A stretch of 64,000 nt of DNA from NCBI GenBank assembly GCA_033558025.1, contig JAUCEF010000045.1:44584-108583 (forward strand), read 5' to 3'. The position numbers and the translations under genes were made by a program. Source of the DNA: Phytophthora sp. 'mugwort'. Lineage: Eukaryota; Oomycota; Peronosporomycetes; Peronosporales; Peronosporaceae. Under the pieces are notes generated by a model. The model saw only the letters and a program-made list of their open reading frames with translations. It had not been told where the DNA came from and ran no database searches. Of the stretch, positions 39,762 through 51,720 are shown one piece after another (within the stretch, counting starts at the first letter, position 1; each line of letters starts with the position of its first letter).

Positions 39762-39880
39762 TATAATGATAATAAATTTATTTTATAAATTGAAATATCT
39801 CCATATAATTTAAAGAAAATAAATTTATTATAATGATAATAAATTTATTTTATAAATTGAAATATCTCCATATAATTTAA
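39721..39880. repeat. 67-bp tandem repeat, about 2.4 copies
   Basis: Units begin at 39,721, 39,788 and 39,855 (AATTGAAATATCTCC each time). Each is the antisense of the last ~20 codons and stop of nad4L. The third continues into the full antisense nad4L. Two extra units are thus present on arm b only. Confidence 0.9.
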
Positions 39881-40130
39881 AGAAAATAATCATAATAGCT
39901 AATCCAATAGCTGATTCTGCTGCAGCTACTGTTAAAATTAATAAAGAAAAAACTTGTCCTATTATATCATCAATTAAAACTGCAAAATAAATAAAATTTA
40001 AATTAATTGATAATAATAATAATTCAATAGACATTAAAATAATAATAATATTCTGTCTATTTAAAATTATACCAAATAATCCAAGACAGAATAAAAAAAA
40101 AGTAAAAATAAAATGATTTAAAATATTCAT
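39828..40130 (-). CDS. nad4L: nad4L, arm b copy (intact)
   Basis: Same 100-residue product as 39,403-39,705. Preceded on this strand by nad1 and followed by the 67-bp units. Confidence 0.9.
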   Translation of the reverse strand: MNILNHFIFTFFLFCLGLFGIILNRQNIIIILMSIELLLLSINLNFIYFAVLIDDIIGQVFSLLILTVAAAESAIGLAIMIIFFKLYGDISIYKINLLSL

Positions 40131-40132
40131 AA

Positions 40133-41116
40133 TTAAATTAACCAATTAAAAACTTATTAAAATACTTGCAGTATATAAAAACCAGGATAATGAAAAAGGT
40201 AGAAATACTTTCCAACCTAAACGCATTAATTGGTCATAACGATATCGAGGTAAAATAGCTCGAGCAACTACAAATAAAACAACAAAAAAACAATTTTAAT
40301 ACTAAACCAAAAAGATCCGGGTAAAAAATTAAATACAATTTATACTAAAAGGGAAAGGTGCTAACCAACCACCTAAAAATAAAATCGTAGTTAAACTACT
40401 CATTAATAACATATTAGCATATTCACCTAAAAAAAATAATGCAAAACCCATTGCAGAATATTCTACATTATAACCTGAAACTAATTCAGCTTCAGCTTCA
40501 GGTAAATCAAAGGGATGTCGATTTGTTTCTGCTAAACAAGATATAAAAAAAATTATAAAAATAGGAAAAAGAGGAAAACAATACCATACCGTTTTTTGTG
40601 CCCAAATAATAGAAATTAAATTTAAAGATTTTGCACAAACAATTACTGAAAGAATTGAAAACCCAATAGTTAATTCATATGAAATCATTTGTGCTGTTGA
40701 TCTTAAAGCCCCTAAAAACGAATATTTAGAATTACTTGACCAACCACCTATAATAACACCGTATACACCTAAAGATGAAATTGCTATTAAATATAAAAAT
40801 ACCAATATTTAAATTCAGTAAAAAACATACCAAAACCTAAAGGTATTATTGTCCAACTTAATAGACTTAAAAAAAAAGCTAAAATAGGTGCAAATATAAA
40901 TAAAATTACATCAGCATTACTTGGTAAAATTGTTTCTTTTACGAATAATTTAAGACCATCAGCTAATGGTTGTAATAATCCAAAAGTACCTACAACATTA
41001 GGTCCTCTTCTTCTTTGAATAGAAGCTAATATTTTACGTTCAACTAAAGTAAAATAAGCCACAGCAATTAATAAAGGTAATATGAAAATTAAAAATTTTA
41101 AAATTGTGTATATCAT
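40133..41116 (-). pseudogene. nad1: nad1, arm b copy, frame broken
   Basis: Three small indels interrupt the frame relative to arm a, for example a lost A at ~40,289, an extra A at ~40,333 and an extra base near 40,805. Net +3 bp. Probably sequencing errors; the copy may be functional in the real molecule. Confidence 0.85.
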
Positions 41117-42687
41117 AATAATTTTGATTGATTTTTGAAAATTTTATTAGAATTAATCAATATTTTTGAATATTGTTCTAATATATTTGTATAATAATTA
41201 TTTTTAATTAATGAATCTAAAAAATTAATATTAATTTTTAAAAATTTTTTATTAAAACTAAAATTATAAATAATTTTTATTTTTTTTTTTAATAAATAAG
41301 GTAAAATATCTTTAATTTTTAAAAAAGCTTCTGATTTAGATTGATTTTTATTTAATAAAAATTTATAAAGATTTCTATAAATTATAGAATCTTTACGTTG
41401 TTCTATATTTACATTTAAAATTTGTTCATTTTTTTGAATAAAACCTTCTAAATTAATATACATTCCATTTTTTTCTAAAAAAGTTAATCCAGGTAAAATT
41501 AGATTTGAATTTTGAGCATCTTTAGTAAAATGATGTCCTTGATAAATAACAAAACTATTTTTAGTTATTTTTAATTTATTTTGTAAATTTGTATTAAATA
41601 AATAATATAATTTTGAATTATTTAACATATTTAATCGATTTTGGAAAAGTAATTTCAAAAAAATTAATTAAAGAAGTTTGAAAATTAAAGAAATTAATAT
41701 TATGGTTAATAAATGATAAATTTTTTAATTTTGATAATAAAAAAAAACCATTTTTTTGATTTAAAATATTACTACCTATAATAATTAAAGGTTTTTTTGC
41801 TTTTTTTAATTGTTTACAAAATACATGTTTTCCTAAAATAATATTTATTAAAGTTTTAAAAGTTAATCCTAAATGTTTTACTGGATAAGTAAAATTAATT
41901 TTATTACCGATATATGCTATTTTAAAATTTCCTTTTTTTAAACGATTAATTAAATGAATATTTAAAATAGAACCTTCTTGACGAATATCACTACCAATTA
42001 TTAAACAAACATCAGATTCTTCAATAGATTTTAAAGTATTATTAAATAAAAAAATTTGAAGCTAAATCAGAATTTATCTTAATTTGTCGATTTTTTAAAA
42101 ATTGTTCATAATTTACATTTGAAATTCCTAATTTATTTAAATTTTTTTTTAATAAAAAAAGAGATTCTAAATCAGTTAAATCACCAATAATACTTTTAGC
42201 ATTAAAACTATCTGTAATTATCAATTTTTTATTAATAATATTTTAGAGCATCTAACCAAGAAATCCTATGAAAATTGTTTTGATTATCTTTTAATAATGG
42301 ATATTTTAATCGTTGATATTTTAAACTATCAAAAAAATATCTTGTTTTATCTGATATCCATTCTTTATTAATATTAAAATTAGTTTTAGGTAAAATACGT
42401 ATAATTTCATTATTAAAAATATCAATTTTAATATTTGAACCAATACTATCTAAAATAGCAATACCCTCTTTTTTTTTTAATTCCCAAGAACGTGCTTTAA
42501 AAGTATAGGGTTTAGAAGTTAATGCACCAACAGGACATAAATCTACTAAATTACCAGAAAATTCGGATTTAAAAATATTTGAAGAATAAAAATTAATTTC
42601 AGTTTTATTACCACGACCTGTTGTACCTAAACCGTCAATTCCACAAATTTCATTAGCAAAACGTACACAACGTGTACAATGAATACA
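41113..42687 (-). pseudogene. nad11: nad11, arm b copy, 5'-truncated and frame broken
   Basis: Truncation at the repeat boundary removes the first ~140 codons including the N-terminal Fe-S ligands, so it cannot be a full subunit even if error-free. Indels at ~41,640 and ~42,050 split the remainder; these look like errors. Confidence 0.85.
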
Positions 42688-42694
42688 ATTTAAA

Positions 42695-43877
42695 TTATTT
42701 ATTTTTATTTATTAAAGATTTTTTATTAATATTATAACGTACTAAATAAGTTTCTAATTTACCTAAAAATGGTATAATTATTATAAAAAAAAAAAAATAA
42801 TAAATCATACTTATAATACCAATTTCAGTATAAGGATATTCAACTGGACATTGTCCAACCCAACCTAATAATAAAAAAGCTATAACTAATAACCAATAAC
42901 AAATTTTAAATATAGGTCTAAAAGCTGTACTTCTAATTTCAGATGAATTTGTAAAAGGTATTGTTAATAAAATAAGTAATGAACCAAACATAGCTATAAC
43001 ACCGCCAATTTTATTAGGAATAGATCTTAAAATTGCATAAAACGGTAAAAAATACCATTCTGGTACGATATGTAAAGGTGTTTTTCATTGGATTTGCTTC
43101 AATATAATTATCGGGATGACCTAATGTATTAGGATAAAAAAAATAAAAATAAAGAAAAATCAAAAATAAGATCATTAATCCAAATAAATCTTTAAGTACT
43201 AAAAATATGGATAAAAAGGTATAATTTTCATTTTTTAATGTAATACCTAAAGGATTATTTGAACCAACTTCATGTAATAAAATTAAATGTATCAATACGG
43301 CACCCACAATTATAAAAGGTAATGTAAAATGTAAACTAAAAAAACGATTTAATGTTGGATTATCAACAGCAAATCCGCCCCAAAGCCAATCAACAATATC
43401 TTTTCCTATTAAGGGTATTGCAGAAAATAAATTAGTAATAACAGTTGCACCCCAAAAACTCATTTGTCCCCAAGGTAAAACATAACCCATAAAAGCTGTA
43501 GCCATCATTAAAATAAAAATAATTACACAGCAGAAGACCATATAGCTTCTCTTGGTGTGATATAAGAACCATAATATAAACCACGAAAAATTATGAATAT
43601 ATACAACAATAAAAAAAAAAGATGCTCCATTTGCATGTGTATATCTAATTAACCAACCATTATTTACATCTCTCATAATATGTTCAACACTATTAAAAGC
43701 TAAATCAATATGTGGAGTATAATGCATTGCTAAAAAAATACCTGTTAAAATTTGTATTACTAACATAATACCAGCTAACGAACCGAATCCAAAAAAATAA
43801 TTTAAATTAATAGGTGTAGGATAATCTATTAAATGATTATTAAGAATCGCAAATAATGATTTTTTATTCCATCTCAT
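42695..43877 (-). pseudogene. cob: cob, second copy, frame broken
   Basis: Several indels against 422-1,597 (extra T at ~43,084, changes near 43,145-43,225, 43,527 and 43,591). Net +7 bp. Insertions dominate. Read as unpolished sequence. Confidence 0.88.
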
Positions 43878-43924
43878 AATATGAAATGAAAAATTACCTA
43901 AAAGCAAAAATAATTAATAAAATA

Positions 43925-44492
43925 TTACATATTTATTTTATTATTCCAAGGATTATTAAATTCAAATAATCGGTATTGTTGTGATAAATTAATGGGTTCA
44001 TAAACAACACGTTTTTTTAATTCATTATAAAAAATTTCTAAAAACCACTTAAAGGGAAATCTTTACGTAAAGGATGTCCTTCAAAACCATAATCTGTTAA
44101 AATCCGTCTTAAATCGGGATGGTATAAAAAAAAAAATACCAAACATATCCCAAACTTCTCTTTCACACCAATTGGCTGATTGATATATTTTTATAATTGA
44201 ATCTACCGGTTGTAATTCATTAATTATTATTTTAATTTTTAAACGACTATTAAAACGAATACTTAATAAATTATAAATTATTTCAAAACGTTTTTTTTTA
44301 TTAATATAATCTATAACACAAATTTCTGATAATACTTTAAATTGAGTATTTGTATGATTTTTTAAAAAAAATAAAATAGGAATTAAATTTTTTTGTAGAA
44401 ATATTTATACATAATTCATTTTTATATAAAGTATAATTTATTATTGGTAAAATCTGTAATAAATATTGACTAAATTTTTTTAATACTTTCAT
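43925..44492 (-). pseudogene. nad9: nad9, second copy, frame broken
   Basis: Indels in A/T runs at ~44,044, ~44,130 and ~44,393 relative to 1,645-2,211. Confidence 0.88.
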
Positions 44493-44656
44493 AAATAAAA
44501 AATAATTATAAATATTTATAATTATAAATATTTATATATTAAAAAAATAAATAATTTTTTTTTCTAAAATAAATACTATAACCAGTATTAGTATATATAT
44601 AACATAAAATACGATAAAAATTAATTTTTATCATATTTTTCAGGATTTAATTTTAA

Positions 44657-44885
44657 TTAAAAAGCAAATAAAATTAAAAAAGCCATCATTAAACAAAATA
44701 AAGCAATTGCTTCAGTTAATGCGAAACCTAAAATAGCGGTTCTCATTAATTCTTGTTGTAAAGAAGGATTTCTTGAAAATACCAATAATTAAAGAACCAA
44801 AAACATTACCAATACCTATACCAGCACCAATTAATCCTAAAGTAGCTAATCCTGCACCTAAAAATTTAGAAGCTTGTAATAACAT
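44657..44885 (-). pseudogene. atp9: atp9, second copy, frame broken
   Basis: One extra A at ~44,779 compared with 2,375-2,602; otherwise identical. Confidence 0.88.
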
Positions 44886-45124
44886 AAATATATTATTATT
44901 ATTTTTTTTTTATTTAAAATATCTTAAAGAATAAACTTTTTTTAGAATATTTAATTATATAAAAAAATTTTAAATTATATATAATATTATTATATACTTT
45001 AACTAATTTTAAATTAAAATATAATTTTATTAAAAAAATTATATTAAAATTAATATAGTTAAAATAATTTTATAAAAATTTTTTTAATTTAATAACAATA
45101 AATTTTTTTATATTTTTAAATAAT

Positions 45125-45479
45125 TTACCATTCTAAAGCATCACTACACCAAATATAAATAAAACCTATAACTAATTCAACTAAAAATTCAATCATAGTC
45201 CAAAATCCCCATGAAAAATTTGAACTTAAAGTTAAAACCCAAGGAAAAATAAAAACAGCTTCTAAATCAAAAATAATAAAAAGGGATAGCTACTAAATAA
45301 AATTTTACATCAAAAATTTTTCTAGCATCATCATAAGGATTAAATCCACATTCATAGGCTGTTAACTTTTCTAAATCATCTTTTTGTTTAATTAAACTAA
45401 AAGATAAAATGAAAATTAAAAATGATAAAAATAAACTTAATATTAAGAATATAAAAATATTTGAATAATTTAATAACAT
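45125..45479 (-). pseudogene. nad3: nad3, second copy, frame broken
   Basis: One extra G at ~45,284 breaks the frame; one T/A substitution near 45,421 changes Ile to Phe. Confidence 0.88.
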
Positions 45480-45514
45480 ATTTATAAATTTTTTTAAATA
45501 TAATAAATTTAAAC

Positions 45515-45587
45515 GGAAAAAACGGACTTGAACCCGCGACTTATAGCGTGACAAGCTACCACTCTAACCAACTGAGCTATTTTTTCC
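45515..45587 (-). tRNA. trnD: tRNA-Asp (GTC), second copy with indels
   Basis: One G lost in the T-arm and one T gained near the acceptor relative to 3,230-3,302. Confidence 0.8.
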
Positions 45588-45623
45588 AATATAAAATATT
45601 ATATCTTATTTTTGTATATTTTA

Positions 45624-46344
45624 TTAATGTAAATTTAAAGCATCATTTATATACATACACGTTAAAATCGTAAACACATATGCCCTGAATTAAAGCTACA
45701 GCAATTTCTAAACCAACCAATAATACAATAATTATTAATGGAATAAAATGTGCCATAAAAATAAAACTATTTACATTTAACATAGCCCAAGCAAAACCTG
45801 CAATTACTTTTAATAAAGTTTGTCCAGCCATCATATTTGCAAATAATCGTACAGGTAAACTAATTACACGAAAAATGTATGAAACTAATTCAATAGGTAC
45901 TAAGATGGGAACTAATGCTATAACTTGCACCACTAGGTAATAATAAATTTAAAAAATTAAATTTATGTTTTTTAATTCCAATTAAATTAAAACCTAAATA
46001 AATTGTTAATGCTAAAGTAAACGTAATAATAAATGACTTGTTATAGTAAAACTGTATGGAATCATTCCTATTAAATTACATAATAAAATAAAAAAAAAAA
46101 CAACAAAAATTAATGAAACAAAATATTTACCAGCTTTTCCTATACTAGAATAAGTTAATTCAATTGTAATATTAAAAATCATTTCAAAAATTTGTTGAAA
46201 ACGTGTTGGAATAAATTTAGTTTTTATACATGTAAATATATATAAATAAACTAAACCTATTACTTAAATTAAAGAAGCATTAGTAAATACAAAAGGTATT
46301 TGAAAAATAGGTAAAATTTCAAATTGTTCTAAAGGACTAACCAT
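45624..46344 (-). pseudogene. atp6: atp6, second copy, frame broken
   Basis: Indels near 45,685, 45,922 and 46,030, plus substitutions, one changing the His after MAG to Gln (near 45,820). Confidence 0.88.
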
Positions 46345-46368
46345 AAAAATTATTAATTTTTTAATAAA

Positions 46369-47286
46369 TTAATTACCTCCCCACCAGTAAACTGCTACAA
46401 ATAAAAATAACCAAACAACATCTACAAAATGCCAATACCAAGCTGCAGCTTCAAAACCGAAATGATGTTGTTTTGTAAAATGATGATTAATTTAATCTAA
46501 TAGTACTTACTATAATAAAAATAGTACCTACAATAACGTGAATACCATGAAAACCTGTTAATAAAAAAAAAGTTGTACCATAAATACTATCAGAAATTGA
46601 AAAAGTACTTTCAATATATTCATAGGCTTGAATTAAAGTAAAAAAAAAAGCTAATAAAATTGTAATAATTAAACTTAAAATAGCATTTTTTCTATCACCA
46701 AAAACTATTGAATGGTGTGCCCCAAGTAATAGTTGCCCCAGATGATAATAATATTACAGTATTTAATAAAGGAATACCCCAAGCATTAACAGTTTCAATA
46801 CCTAATGGTGGCCATAAAGATCCAATTTCAGGTGTTGGTGCTAAAGCTGAATGAAAAAAAGCCCAAAAAAAACTAACAAAAAATAGTAATTCACTAAAAA
46901 TAAATAAAAGCATACCATTTCTTAAACCCTAATTGTACTTGTTTAGTATGTTGACCTTCATATACAGCTTCTCTAACTATATCACGAAACCAAGTATACA
47001 TTGTTAAAATAATCATTAAAAATCCTGTTAAAATTAAGAAATTACTGCCAATATAACCATGAAAATACATAGCACCACCAAAAGTTAAAAAAAAAAGTCC
47101 AAAAGAAATTATAAAAGGCCAAGGACTTGGATCTACTAAATGATAAGGATGTTTTTGTGTATTTTGTATATTATTACTAATTTCTTTTAAAATTTTTAAA
47201 TCATTTTGAAATTTATCGATATTAGAATCATTTGTTGTAGTTTCTATTTGTAAATTTTTTTTATTAATATAATAATAATTTTTCAT
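46369..47286 (-). pseudogene. cox3: cox3, second copy, frame broken
   Basis: Single-base insertions at ~46,493, ~46,722 and ~46,928 relative to 4,083-4,997; the net +3 restores the frame outside the interrupted parts. Confidence 0.88.
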
Positions 47287-47347
47287 AAGAATTTTATAAT
47301 TTGTAATAATTAATTATTTAATGATAAATAATGTATTTTAAAAAAAA

Positions 47348-47777
47348 TTAATCAAAAATAAGATTAAATTTTAATTTTTTTATATTTTTATAATATTGTT
47401 TTTTTGTATTGATTGTTTTACTTTTATTTTTTGAAGTTTGAATAATTTCGTTTGTTATGTTTTTTAAATTTGCATTTAAAAGTAACCACGATATCGATTT
47501 TTTAATTTGTTTATCTTCATTTAAAAGCATTAAAAAATATCTATCTTTTTTTTTTTTTTTTTATTTCGTTTTTTATTTGGAATACTTATTGCTTTTAATT
47601 TCGGTAATAAATTTTCAATTGATTTAAATAAAATAAAATTCGGTTTTTGTTTGTAATTTTTTTTAAAGTAATTAAAATATTTATAAATATGTTTTCAGAA
47701 CAAGTTTTTTTTCCTTTTTTTAATAACATATTTATAAATAATTTTTTTATTTTATACTCTTCGTATTTTAGTTCCAT
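47348..47777 (-). pseudogene. rps7: rps7, second copy, frame broken
   Basis: One T fewer in the long T-run near 47,560 and one at ~47,651, versus 5,058-5,489. The last discrepancy seen between the two copies. Confidence 0.85.
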
Positions 47778-48132
47778 ATTTTGATCTTGATGTTTTTCGA
47801 GAATAAATCCCTAATAAATCATATTTACCACGAATTACATGATATTTTACTCCAGGTAAATCTTTTACACGACCTCCTCTAACTAATACTATTGAATGTT
47901 CTTGTAAAGTATGACCAATACCTGGAATATAAGTAATTATTGTATACCTACTAGATAGGTGTACTTTTGCTACTTTACGCATAGCAGAATTTGGTTTTTT
48001 AGGTGTTGTATTATAAACTTTTAAACAAATACCTTTACGTTGAGGACATTGTTTTAAAGCTGGACTTTTATTTCTTTTTTTTTTTTCTAAACGTTTTTGT
48101 TTTTTTAAAAATAATTGATTAATTGTTGACAT
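47752..48132 (-). CDS. rps12: rps12, second copy (intact)
   Basis: Identical to 5,464-5,844. Confidence 0.93.
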   Translation of the reverse strand: MSTINQLFLKKQKRLEKKKRNKSPALKQCPQRKGICLKVYNTTPKKPNSAMRKVAKVHLSSRYTIITYIPGIGHTLQEHSIVLVRGGRVKDLPGVKYHVIRGKYDLLGIYSRKTSRSKYGTKIRRV

Positions 48133-48150
48133 ATTATTTGTTATTTTATT

Positions 48151-48222
48151 GAATAATAACGGACTCGAACCGCTAACATTTTCGGTGTAAACGAAATACT
48201 CTACCAATTGAGTTAATTATTC
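48151..48222 (-). tRNA. trnV: tRNA-Val (TAC), second copy
   Basis: Identical to 5,863-5,934. Confidence 0.9.
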
Positions 48223-48225
48223 ATT

Positions 48226-48298
48226 GGGCCTAAGTAGATTTGAACTACTGACTTTACACTTATCAGGCGTATACTCTAACCAACTGAGTTATAGGCCC
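48226..48298 (-). tRNA. trnI: tRNA-Ile (GAT), second copy
   Basis: Identical to 5,938-6,010. Confidence 0.9.
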
Positions 48299-48301
48299 TT
48301 T

Positions 48302-48372
48302 TGAAGTAAAAGGATTCGAACCTTTGATTTTCCGTACCAAAAACGGAGGCCTTACCACTTGGCTATACTTCA
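48302..48372 (-). tRNA. trnQ: tRNA-Gln (TTG), second copy
   Basis: Identical to 6,014-6,084. Confidence 0.9.
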
Positions 48373-48387
48373 AAATAAATAAAATAT

Positions 48388-48460
48388 ATGCTTAGAAAGA
48401 TTTGAACTTTCATTTTATAGATCCGCAATCTAACGCTTTATCCATTTAAGCTATAAGCAT
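48388..48460 (-). tRNA. trnR: tRNA-Arg (GCG), second copy
   Basis: Identical to 6,100-6,172. Confidence 0.85.
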
Positions 48461-48470
48461 AAGTTTAATT

Positions 48471-48797
48471 TTAATTTTTTTTTATAATTTTAATATTTAT
48501 TAATGAATTTTTAGATAAAAATTTTTTAATTAAAACTAAAAAATTTAATAAATAAAAAATATTTTTAAATTTTATATTAATTTTAGAAGTATAATTTTTA
48601 TGAATAAAATGTTCACGTGATTTTTTATTTACATGGGGAGATCTTAATAATGTAAAAATTTTTTTTTTTTGTTTTGTTTGAAATACACCGGGTATTTGAA
48701 TATTTTTGAATTTATTAATTTTTTTTAATTTTAATAAATTTTGTTTGAGTTGATTTATTTTTTGAAATGATTTAAAAGTTATTCTTAAAAGATACAT
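48471..48797 (-). CDS. rps10: rps10, second copy (intact)
   Basis: Identical to 6,183-6,509. Confidence 0.9.
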   Translation of the reverse strand: MYLLRITFKSFQKINQLKQNLLKLKKINKFKNIQIPGVFQTKQKKKIFTLLRSPHVNKKSREHFIHKNYTSKINIKFKNIFYLLNFLVLIKKFLSKNSLINIKIIKKN

Positions 48798-48814
48798 ATT
48801 TTAATAATAAAATT

Positions 48815-48887
48815 GTCTGGAGGTGGATTTGAACCACCGACACAAAGATTTTCAGTCTTTTACTCTAACCAACTGAGCTATCCAAAC
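48815..48887 (-). tRNA. trnF: tRNA-Phe (GAA), second copy
   Basis: Identical to 6,527-6,599. Confidence 0.9.
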
Positions 48888-48893
48888 TAAATA

Positions 48894-50387
48894 TTATATT
48901 AATAAATATAAATAAATTTTGTTTAAATTTATTAATATAATATTAGGATAAATAAATAAAAATAAAATAAATTGAGTACTAATTAATAATATTATACTTT
49001 GACTTTTATTTATTTGTGAAATATACATTTTTCTAAATATTTTTTCAAAATAAATAATTTTAATTATTTTTAAATAATAAAAAGAGCTTAAAACACTTAT
49101 AATAATACCAAAAAATACTAAACTAAAATAATTATTTTTAATAGCTGAAAAAAATATAAATAATTTTGAAAAAAAACCCGCTAATGGGGGTATACCAGCT
49201 AATGAAAAAATATTTATGATTATAATAATAGCAATTAATTTATTAATAGTATATATATTTGATAAATCTGTTAAATATTTAATTGGTTTATGATTGATAT
49301 TTAAAGATAAATAAGAAGTCCATAAATTAATACTTGTTATAATATAAATTATAATATATAATAAAATAAATGGAATATTATTTAACATATTTGAAGTAAA
49401 TCCTATTAATATAAAACCTACATGACTTATTGCACTATAAGCTAATAATCTTTTGATTTTTTTTTGTTGTAATGCCGATAATGCACCGATTAACATAGAT
49501 AAAAATGAAATAATATAAAAAAAAATTTCAAAGAAATATGAAATATTAAAAAAAATCTCAAAAAATAAACGAATTAAAATTCCTATAAAAGCAATTTTTG
49601 GTACAATAGCAAAAAAACTTGAAATATTATTTGGAGCACCTTCATATACATCAGGCAACCAAAAATGAAAAGGTGTAGCACCTATTTTAAATAAAATACC
49701 AACTAAAATAAAAATTAATCCATAAGATAAACTAATTAATATATTTATATTATCTAAAAAATTTATATTTGATAATATTAAAAAAATATTATTAAAATTT
49801 AATGAACCTGTAATAGCATAAATTATTGAAGAACCAAATAGAATAAAACCTGAAGCAATTGATCCTAAAATAAAATATTTTAAACCAGCCTCAATTGATA
49901 ATATCGATTTTTTTTGGGTGGATGTTAATATATAAAAACTTAAACTTTGTAATTCAATTGCTAAATATAAAGTAATAAAATGATTTGCAGATACCAATAA
50001 CATTAAACCCAATAATGATATTAACATTAATATATTAATTTCATATGAATTTATTTTTTGTTGTATTAAATATTTTTGTTGTATTAAAAAACAAATAATT
50101 GTTAATAAAATTAAAATTATTTTAATAAATTGTGTAAAATTATTAATAAGTAATACACCATTTAATATGTTACTTGAAATATTTGTTATATTTAACGTTA
50201 ATATTAAAAGAATTAATAATAAATATATTATTATAGTAGTAATATTTTTAATAATCAAAATTTTTTGAGCATTTTGATTTTTTTTATAAAAAACACCAAA
50301 TAATAATAAAATTAATAAAAAAGTTGTTAAAAAAAATTCGGGGATAATAATTTCAAAATTATTATTAAAAATTTCCTGAAAAAACAT
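48894..50387 (-). CDS. nad2: nad2, second copy (intact)
   Basis: Identical protein to 6,606-8,099. Confidence 0.94.
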   Translation of the reverse strand: MFFQEIFNNNFEIIIPEFFLTTFLLILLLFGVFYKKNQNAQKILIIKNITTIIIYLLLILLILTLNITNISSNILNGVLLINNFTQFIKIILILLTIICFLIQQKYLIQQKINSYEINILMLISLLGLMLLVSANHFITLYLAIELQSLSFYILTSTQKKSILSIEAGLKYFILGSIASGFILFGSSIIYAITGSLNFNNIFLILSNINFLDNINILISLSYGLIFILVGILFKIGATPFHFWLPDVYEGAPNNISSFFAIVPKIAFIGILIRLFFEIFFNISYFFEIFFYIISFLSMLIGALSALQQKKIKRLLAYSAISHVGFILIGFTSNMLNNIPFILLYIIIYIITSINLWTSYLSLNINHKPIKYLTDLSNIYTINKLIAIIIIINIFSLAGIPPLAGFFSKLFIFFSAIKNNYFSLVFFGIIISVLSSFYYLKIIKIIYFEKIFRKMYISQINKSQSIILLISTQFILFLFIYPNIILINLNKIYLYLLI

Positions 50388-50503
50388 AATGTAATAAAAG
50401 AAATAAATATTTTAAAAATACTTACTTACTATATATGCTATATATTTATAAAAAAATTAATTTATAAATATTATATTTTTATTAAAAAAAAAAAAAAAAA
50501 AAA

Positions 50504-51682
50504 ATGTCATTAAAAAAAATTAAAAATTTTTCTATAAATTTTGGTCCACAACATCCAGCGGCTCATGGTGTTTTACGTTTAATTTTAGAATTAAACGGTG
50601 AAGTTGTTAAAAAAGCTGATTCACATATAGGTTTATTACATAGAGGTACAGAAAAATTAATTGAATATAAAAATTATTTACAGGCGTTACCTTATTTTGA
50701 TCGTTTAGATTATGTATCTATGATGTGTCAAGAACATGCATATGTTTTGGCTATTGAAAAATTATTAAATTGTGATATACCTTTACGAGCACAATATATA
50801 AGAGTTTTATTTTCAGAAATAACACGTATCTTAAATCATTTATTAGCTGTATGTTGTCATGCTTTAGATGTAGGAGCTATGACACCTTATTTTTGGGGAT
50901 TTGAAGAACGTGAGAAATTAATGGAATTTTATGAACGTGTTTCTGGTGCACGTATGCATGCAGCTTATTTTAGACCTGGAGGTGTTAATCAAGATTTGCC
51001 TAAAGGTTTGTTAAATGATATATATATTTTTTGTGAACAATTTAATACCCGTTTAGATGAAATTGAAGAAATGTTAACTAATAATAGAATTTGGAAACAA
51101 AGATTAGTAGATATTGGTATTATATCTGCTAAAGATGCTTTAAATTTTGGTTTTAGTGGTGTTATGTTACGTGGATCAGGTATTTCATGGGATTTACGTA
51201 AAACACAACCTTATGAAATTTATGATCAATTAAAATTTGATATACCTGTAGGTACAAATGGCGATTGTTATGATCGTTATTTAATTAGAATAGAAGAAAT
51301 GCGACAATCAATTCGAATTATTTTGCAAGTACTTAATAAAATTCCCCAAGGTCCTATTAAATTAGATGATAAAAAAATTACAAATCCAAATAGAATTCAA
51401 ATTAAAAATTCTATGGAGTCTTTAATTCATCATTTTAAATATTATTCAGAAAATATTTGTGTAAATGCTGGTGAAACTTATACAGTTATTGAGGCACCTA
51501 AAGGTGAGTATGGTGTTTATTTAGTAGCAGATGGTACAAATAAACCCTACAGATGTAAAATTAAATCACCAGGATTTTTACATTTACAAGCATTAGATTT
51601 TATAGCTAAAAATCATATGATTGCTGATGTTGTTACAATTATTGGTACTTTAGATGTTGTTTTTGGTGAAATTGATCGTTAA
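50504..51682 (+). CDS. nad7: nad7, second copy (intact)
   Basis: Identical protein to 8,216-9,394; even the 20-A run before the ATG has the same length. Confidence 0.95.
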   Translation: MSLKKIKNFSINFGPQHPAAHGVLRLILELNGEVVKKADSHIGLLHRGTEKLIEYKNYLQALPYFDRLDYVSMMCQEHAYVLAIEKLLNCDIPLRAQYIRVLFSEITRILNHLLAVCCHALDVGAMTPYFWGFEEREKLMEFYERVSGARMHAAYFRPGGVNQDLPKGLLNDIYIFCEQFNTRLDEIEEMLTNNRIWKQRLVDIGIISAKDALNFGFSGVMLRGSGISWDLRKTQPYEIYDQLKFDIPVGTNGDCYDRYLIRIEEMRQSIRIILQVLNKIPQGPIKLDDKKITNPNRIQIKNSMESLIHHFKYYSENICVNAGETYTVIEAPKGEYGVYLVADGTNKPYRCKIKSPGFLHLQALDFIAKNHMIADVVTIIGTLDVVFGEIDR

Positions 51683-51720
51683 TATTAATTATTAGAATAA
51701 AATTTTATTTTCAATAAATT

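Larger units (their letters stand above)
39828..42687 (-). repeat. Inverted repeat arm b (nad4L, nad1, truncated nad11)
   Basis: Reverse complement of 36,852-39,705, with scattered 1-bp indels from ~40,289 on. Joins the cob 3' end after 42,687, seven bases before the cob stop. Confidence 0.9.

Noticed and set aside
42042..47777. Short ORFs in the second copy as separate novel genes
   Set aside because: Each is a piece of nad11, cob, nad3, atp6, cox3 or rps7 cut by indels relative to the intact first copy.
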